Positions 58,347-61,206 of a DNA stretch of 61,206 nucleotides are shown one piece after another (the first letter of the stretch is position 1; each line of letters opens with the position of its first letter). The translations under genes were made by a program, and so were the position numbers. The notes below the pieces were generated by a model that did no database searches, had not been told where the DNA came from, and saw only the letters and a program-made list of their open reading frames with translations. Source of the stretch: a virus. The stretch is from IMG/VR virus record IMGVR_UViG_3300031857_000181, positions 1-61,206 of that record, one strand, 5' to 3'.

Positions 58347-59750
58347 ATGAACTTCTTAGACGCATTACAAACAGAGGATACATTTACAGAAAATGGTATG
58401 GTCACAAATTCATCAACTCTTAACGAGTGTGTGAATTTATTCTTCACCATTGGAGCAATGAGAGGACAAGACAAACAAAGATTGTTGAGTAATTTCTCAA
58501 AGGCATTTAATGAAAACCCATTGACTGCGATGCGTATTCTATTTTGGTCAAGAGATGTTCGTGGAGGTGCTGGTGAAAGACAAATATTCCGTGATATAAT
58601 CCAATTCTTAGCAGAAACGGATTCAGAAGTATTGGCAAAGAACATTAAGTTCATCCCAGAATTCGGTCGTTGGGACGATTTAACCGTCCTATTCAACACA
58701 AAAGTGAATAACGATGCGATGGCGACAATAATCCAGGGATTAGAATCCCGTAATGGATTGTGTGCAAAGTGGATGCCAAGAAAAGGGGTTATTTTTAACT
58801 CCATCAGAAAGGCTATGGGTCTGACACCAAAATCTTTACGTAAAATGTTGGTTGAACTTTCCAACACCGTAGAACAAAAGATGTGTGCAAATGAGTGGTC
58901 AAATATTGAATACTCTAAAGTACCATCTTTGGCTATGGGAAGATATTCAAAAGCGTTTCCAAAACACGATAGTCTTGGGTTTGGTCAATATATTCTCGCC
59001 CTTAAAAATGGTGAGACAAAGGTAAATGCAAGTGCAGTTTATCCTTATGATGTTGTCAAAACCTTGAACTTAGGTGGTAGAGAATTAGCTATTGAACAAT
59101 GGAAAGCTCTTCCAAATTTTATGGAAGGATGTACCGAAAGAATACTACCTGTTGTTGATGTTTCAGGATCTATGGGTTGTAGTGTTGGTGGAAACGCCAA
59201 TGTTACTTGTATGGATGTTGCAATATCATTGGGATTGTATATTTCTGAGAGAAATGAGGGTGAATTCAAAGATAGTTTTATTACTTTCTCTGAAAAACCT
59301 CAACTTCAAAAACTAAGTGGTGATTTATATAATAGATATACACAACTTAGTAGTTCTGATTGGGGTATGAGTACAAACCTCGAAAGTGTGTTTAAACTCA
59401 TCCTTCGTCAGGCAAAGAAACATAATGTCTCTCAGGATAAAATGCCAACAAAAATCCTTATCTTGTCTGATATGGAATTTAATCGGGCGACAAACCTACC
59501 TTTAACTGCAATGCAGATGATTCGTAGGGAGTATGAATCTCACGGATATACTTTACCTAGTATCGTTTATTGGAATATTCAATCAAGAAATAAGAACTTC
59601 CCAGTTCGTTTCGATGAAAAGGGAACAGCATTGATTTCTGGTTTGAGTCCTGCAATAATGAAATCAGTTTTGGTAGGAAATATTGATTCTCCGGAACATA
59701 TTATGAATATCACAATTGATTCAGATAGATACAAGATGATAGTAGTCTAA
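58347..59750 (+). CDS. TROVE-like / DUF2828 protein with von Willebrand A domain
   Basis: The N-terminal 240 residues are helical-repeat TROVE-like: FWSRDVRGGAGERQIFRDII (start 67), FIPEFGRWDDL, AKWMPRKG, INASAVYPYDVV-like KVNASAVYPYDVV. Residues about 265-467 form a von Willebrand A domain with a complete metal site start DVSGSM (D271, S273, S275). Ro60/TROVE proteins are rings that bind small Y RNAs and misfolded RNA. DUF2828 proteins look like the same architecture. Three structured RNAs and a tRNA cluster follow directly, so RNA binding is a strong inference. Confidence 0.88.
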   Translation: MNFLDALQTEDTFTENGMVTNSSTLNECVNLFFTIGAMRGQDKQRLLSNFSKAFNENPLTAMRILFWSRDVRGGAGERQIFRDIIQFLAETDSEVLAKNIKFIPEFGRWDDLTVLFNTKVNNDAMATIIQGLESRNGLCAKWMPRKGVIFNSIRKAMGLTPKSLRKMLVELSNTVEQKMCANEWSNIEYSKVPSLAMGRYSKAFPKHDSLGFGQYILALKNGETKVNASAVYPYDVVKTLNLGGRELAIEQWKALPNFMEGCTERILPVVDVSGSMGCSVGGNANVTCMDVAISLGLYISERNEGEFKDSFITFSEKPQLQKLSGDLYNRYTQLSSSDWGMSTNLESVFKLILRQAKKHNVSQDKMPTKILILSDMEFNRATNLPLTAMQMIRREYESHGYTLPSIVYWNIQSRNKNFPVRFDEKGTALISGLSPAIMKSVLVGNIDSPEHIMNITIDSDRYKMIVV

Positions 59751-59756
59751 CAATAT

Positions 59757-59897
59757 GGAAAAATTGGTTTATAAGGAATGATTCCTGCAAACCTAACTAC
59801 AATTACAATTCAATAACAAGGATAGAGTCGGTCAAACTCACTTCTCTCACAAGGAGATAAATTTTTAACCAAACCCCATTCTGAAACCAATTTTTCC
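59757..59897 (+). ncRNA. structured RNA element 1 (Y-RNA-like candidate)
   Basis: GGAAAAATTGGTTT (59757-59770) is perfectly complementary to 59884-59897 (14 bp). Then comes an asymmetric internal loop ATAAG / TG, then stem GAATG (59776-59780) with CATTC (59877-59881). Six bases later comes GCAA (59787-59790). A GAGT/ACTC hairpin lies inside (59825-59839). It starts 7 nt after the TROVE-like stop codon, so it may be processed from that mRNA. Confidence 0.75.
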
Positions 59898-59907
59898 TAT
59901 TTTTTTC

Positions 59908-59938
59908 TTGACTTAATGAAACTTTTTATCTAATTTTA
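59908..59938 (+). promoter_or_regulatory. candidate promoter for RNA elements 2 and 3
   Basis: TTG (59908-59910), 20 nt, TAATTTTA (59931-59938), like the promoter at 17518. Transcription would begin within a few bases of element 2 (59947). Confidence 0.5.
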
Positions 59939-59946
59939 CGTTATAT

Positions 59947-60015
59947 ATTGTACAAGGGATATTTACAGCAACTCCAAATCAAATTATGGAATTTTGAAAA
60001 AACTATCCTGACAAT
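59947..60015 (+). ncRNA. structured RNA element 2 (Y-RNA-like candidate)
   Basis: A 69-nt element: ATTGT (59947-59951) pairs with ACAAT (60011-60015). The internal loop is ACAAG / TG. GGATA (59957-59961) pairs with TATCC (60004-60008). Six bases later comes GCAA (59968-59971). The second stem differs from elements 1 and 3 by two compensating base-pair changes. TCCA/TGGA can pair in the apical part. Confidence 0.75.
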
Positions 60016-60019
60016 TTAA

Positions 60020-60088
60020 TGGTTATAAAGAATGAGTTCAGCAAGCTAAACAAAATTGCAACTTTGGAAAAAAAATCATTCTGAACCA
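60020..60088 (+). ncRNA. structured RNA element 3 (Y-RNA-like candidate)
   Basis: Also 69 nt: TGGTT (60020-60024) pairs with AACCA (60084-60088). The internal loop is ATAAA / TG. GAATG (60030-60034) pairs with CATTC (60077-60081), extendable by one A-T pair. Six bases later comes GCAA (60041-60044). It aligns base for base with element 2 without gaps in the conserved parts, and lies 4 nt after it. Confidence 0.75.
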
Positions 60089-60131
60089 AACTTTTAAATA
60101 AATTACAAATACTTATAAACAAATACAAATA

Positions 60132-60227
60132 ATGAAACGCTCGAATAAACATAATGTAATATCAATTCAACCGCAATTTAGCAATTGTTGGATTGGTACT
60201 ATCTATGGTTCGGGTATAGTAAGTTAA
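60132..60227 (+). CDS. possible 31-aa peptide
   Basis: ATG...TAA encodes MKRSNKHNVISIQPQFSNCW followed by 11 residues. It lies between the RNA elements and their terminator. Coding status is uncertain; the stretch could equally be untranslated RNA. Confidence 0.3.
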   Translation: MKRSNKHNVISIQPQFSNCWIGTIYGSGIVS

Positions 60228-60253
60228 TTTTACATTTTATTATTTTTCATAAT

Positions 60254-60289
60254 AAAAACCCTGAACCGAAAAAGTTCAGGGTTTTTTTT
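60254..60289 (+). terminator. Rho-independent terminator of the RNA locus
   Basis: AAAAACCCTGAAC (60254-60266) pairs with GTTCAGGGTTTTT (60274-60286), followed by more T. Confidence 0.92.
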
Positions 60290-60318
60290 GTTCATTGACA
60301 TCGTTGGTAAAAATATAA

Positions 60319-60391
60319 TCCCCCTTGGTATAAAGGTTTATTACATCAGATTTTGATTCTGAAAATGGTGGTTCAATTCCATCAGGGGGAA
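60319..60391 (+). tRNA. tRNA-Gln (TTG)
   Basis: Acceptor TCCCCCT/AGGGGGA, D-stem GTA/TAC, anticodon stem TCAGA/TCTGA with loop TTTTGAT (anticodon TTG), T-arm GGTGG-TTCAATT-CCATC. CCA is not encoded. Confidence 0.88.
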
Positions 60392-60397
60392 CAATCT

Positions 60398-60421
60398 AAA
60401 GTGGTAGAATTTGACCACTTT
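60398..60421. other. hairpin after tRNA-Gln
   Basis: AAAGTGGT (60398-60405) pairs with ACCACTTT (60414-60421), then an A-run. On the minus strand it would read as a terminator; on the plus strand it may protect the tRNA precursor end. Confidence 0.5.
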
Positions 60422-60442
60422 AAAAAAAAACTTACAAAGGTG

Positions 60443-60473
60443 TTTGGAAATTAAAAAACAAATTGTATCTTTG
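60443..60473 (+). promoter_or_regulatory. consensus Bacteroidota promoter
   Basis: TTTG (60443-60446), 19 nt, TATCTTTG (60466-60473). Transcription would start at about 60478-60480, at the first base of the stem described next. Confidence 0.8.
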
Positions 60474-60477
60474 TTGA

Positions 60478-60543
60478 AGAGTAAGGAAAGGTCGTAGGTA
60501 GCATTGTCCACAACTAGCCTTAAACGTGGTGGATACTTACTCT
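60478..60543 (+). ncRNA. structured 5' leader RNA
   Basis: AGAGTAAG (60479-60486) pairs with CTTACTCT (60536-60543). Inside, AAGG can pair with CCTT, and TCCAC is complementary to GTGGA near the 3' arm, which would form a pseudoknot. It occupies the very start of the transcript that carries the 55-aa gene and the tRNAs. It could be a riboswitch-like leader or a stable small RNA. Confidence 0.5.
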
Positions 60544-60573
60544 AAATTTTTAAACAATAAAATTTAAATAACT

Positions 60574-60741
60574 ATGAAAAAATTGAACGAACTTAAAGAA
60601 ATGGGTGTTAAAGTAGTAATACTTAATGGATTCAAAGAAAGTTTGTCTTATGTAATGTCTTTATCCAAAGTAATTTATAATGGTGAGACAATCAAGAGTT
60701 ATGATGGTTATAGTGAATATCATTGTTTTGAGACTGAATAA
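60574..60741 (+). CDS. small protein, 55 aa
   Basis: The frame MKKLNELKEMGVKVVILNGF... ends ...YSEYHCFETE. A plausible compact fold of helix-strand type. It lies between the structured leader and the tRNA cluster, 7 nt before tRNA-Phe, so the mRNA is probably released by tRNA processing. Function unknown. Confidence 0.65.
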   Translation: MKKLNELKEMGVKVVILNGFKESLSYVMSLSKVIYNGETIKSYDGYSEYHCFETE

Positions 60742-60748
60742 TTTTTAT

Positions 60749-60824
60749 GGTGATGTTGCCAAGTTGGTCAAGGCGAACGACTGAAAATCGTTTAATATTG
60801 GTTCGATTCCAATCATCACCACCA
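60749..60824 (+). tRNA. tRNA-Phe (GAA)
   Basis: Acceptor GGTGATG/CATCACC, D-stem GCC/GGC, anticodon stem AACGA/TCGTT with loop CTGAAAA, T-arm ATTGG-TTCGATT-CCAAT, ACCA encoded at the end. Confidence 0.93.
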
Positions 60825-60833
60825 AACTATATG

Positions 60834-60906
60834 TGGTATGTACCCCAATTGGTAGGGGACATCATTGTGAATGATGAATGTGTGGGTTCGAGTCCCATCA
60901 TACCAA
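60834..60906 (+). tRNA. tRNA-His (GTG)
   Basis: Acceptor TGGTATG/CATACCA with a G just before it (60833), as tRNA-His needs; anticodon stem CATCA/TGATG with loop TTGTGAA; T-arm GTGGG-TTCGAGT-CCCAT. The base opposite the extra G is A, not the usual C. Confidence 0.9.
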
Positions 60907-60916
60907 CAAACAATAT

Positions 60917-60999
60917 GGAAAGGGACCGAATGGACGAGGGCACTATCTTGAAAATAGCCGGGCTTAATCGCTTTGGGGGTTCGATTCCCCCTCTTTCCG
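60917..60999 (+). tRNA. tRNA-Ser (TGA)
   Basis: Acceptor GGAAAGG/TCTTTCC with one G-T pair, anticodon loop CTTGAAA (TGA), and a long variable arm (about 60956-60975) as in class II tRNAs. T-arm GGGGG-TTCGATT-CCCCC. Confidence 0.88.
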
Positions 61000-61009
61000 C
61001 CCTTTAAAT

Positions 61010-61081
61010 GTCTCTATGGTGAAAAGGCAATCACACTTGACTGTTAATCAAGTATTCCTGGTTCGAGTCCAGGTGGGGACG
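61010..61081 (+). tRNA. tRNA-Asn (GTT)
   Basis: Acceptor GTCTCTA/TGGGGAC, anticodon stem CTTGA/TCAAG with loop CTGTTAA, T-arm with TTCGAGT loop. It may be linked to the Asp/Asn-type synthetase relative at 40212. Confidence 0.92.
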
Positions 61082-61089
61082 CAAACAAT

Positions 61090-61164
61090 GACCCTGTAGC
61101 TTAGTTGGTTTAAAGCACAATACTTTTAATATTGGGATCGTGGGTTCAAGTCCCACCAGGGTCA
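61090..61164 (+). tRNA. tRNA-Lys (TTT)
   Basis: Acceptor GACCCTG/CAGGGTC, anticodon stem CAATA/TATTG with loop CTTTTAA, T-arm GTGGG-TTCAAGT-CCCAC. Confidence 0.92.
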
Positions 61165-61170
61165 CAAATT

Positions 61171-61206
61171 ACTCTCTTAGCTCAATGGATTAGAGTACCT
61201 AAATAC
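61171..61206 (+). tRNA. tRNA cut by the window edge
   Basis: A 7-nt acceptor strand ACTCTCT, TA, then D-arm GCTC-AATGGATTA-GAGT is the 5' half of a tRNA. The anticodon lies at or beyond the edge, so identity cannot be read. Confidence 0.7.

Overview
The window is a 61 kb piece of an AT-rich genome that looks like a large, probably lytic, tailed phage infecting a member of the Bacteroidota. Support for the host: a secreted protein ending in a type IX secretion sorting domain, promoters of the Bacteroidota form TTTG-N18-20-TAnnTTTG, and a DnaK tail typical of that phylum. Support for a phage: very dense short genes with ATGA overlaps, at least five cell-wall hydrolases or wall-active domains, an HNH endonuclease, glycosyltransferases, a GIY-YIG protein, a tRNA cluster, and no host housekeeping operons. 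No capsid, tail, terminase or polymerase gene lies in the window, so the phage type is inferred.

Layout. 1-2.8 kb: small early-type genes, two of them inserted between copies of a 50-bp gene-start repeat. 3.2-16.1 kb: two convergent blocks of genes whose products nearly all begin with a short amphipathic leader. The minus block holds ten tandem leucine-rich-repeat paralogues. 16.1-19 kb: a distinct, C-run-rich, gene-poor region with long inverted repeats and a family of CTGACA-N3-TGTCAG operators around three small genes. 19-34 kb: more leader proteins, including a T4-type lysozyme, an HExxH protease, an L,D-transpeptidase-like protein and a lysozyme-like protein. A signal-peptide twin of the transpeptidase, a glucosaminidase, a type IX cargo protein and an FKBP isomerase are interspersed. 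34-47 kb: phosphoesterase, GH19 endolysin, sensor kinase plus response regulator, a GAF protein, a core-only class II aminoacyl-tRNA synthetase relative, DnaK, a DnaJ-type zinc-finger protein and a GMP reductase/IMPDH family enzyme. 47-53.7 kb: large leader proteins with hydrophobic modules. 53.7-58.3 kb: HNH endonuclease, glycosyltransferases and an archaemetzincin-like protease. 58.3-61.2 kb: a TROVE-like/DUF2828 von Willebrand protein, three tandem structured RNAs, and tRNAs Gln, Phe, His, Ser, Asn, Lys and one cut by the window edge.

Two systems stand out. First, about 35-40 otherwise unrelated proteins share one of a few interchangeable N-terminal leaders. Most leaders end in (I/L/V)-x-E, the shape of the T4 capsid-targeting sequence that the prohead protease removes. 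I infer that these proteins are cargo packed into the head and delivered with the DNA: hydrolases, proteases, a kinase-like protein, repeat proteins and membrane-active proteins. Second, directly downstream of the TROVE-like gene lie three homologous RNA elements. Each has a closing stem, an identical 5-nt/2-nt asymmetric internal loop, a second stem with compensatory changes, and a GCAA motif at a fixed distance. This is a candidate phage Y-RNA-like system.

Transcription seems to use host-type promoters for early genes and a conserved TATTTATA box 10-20 nt before many leader genes, as a late-promoter candidate. Convergent genes are separated by symmetrical terminators.
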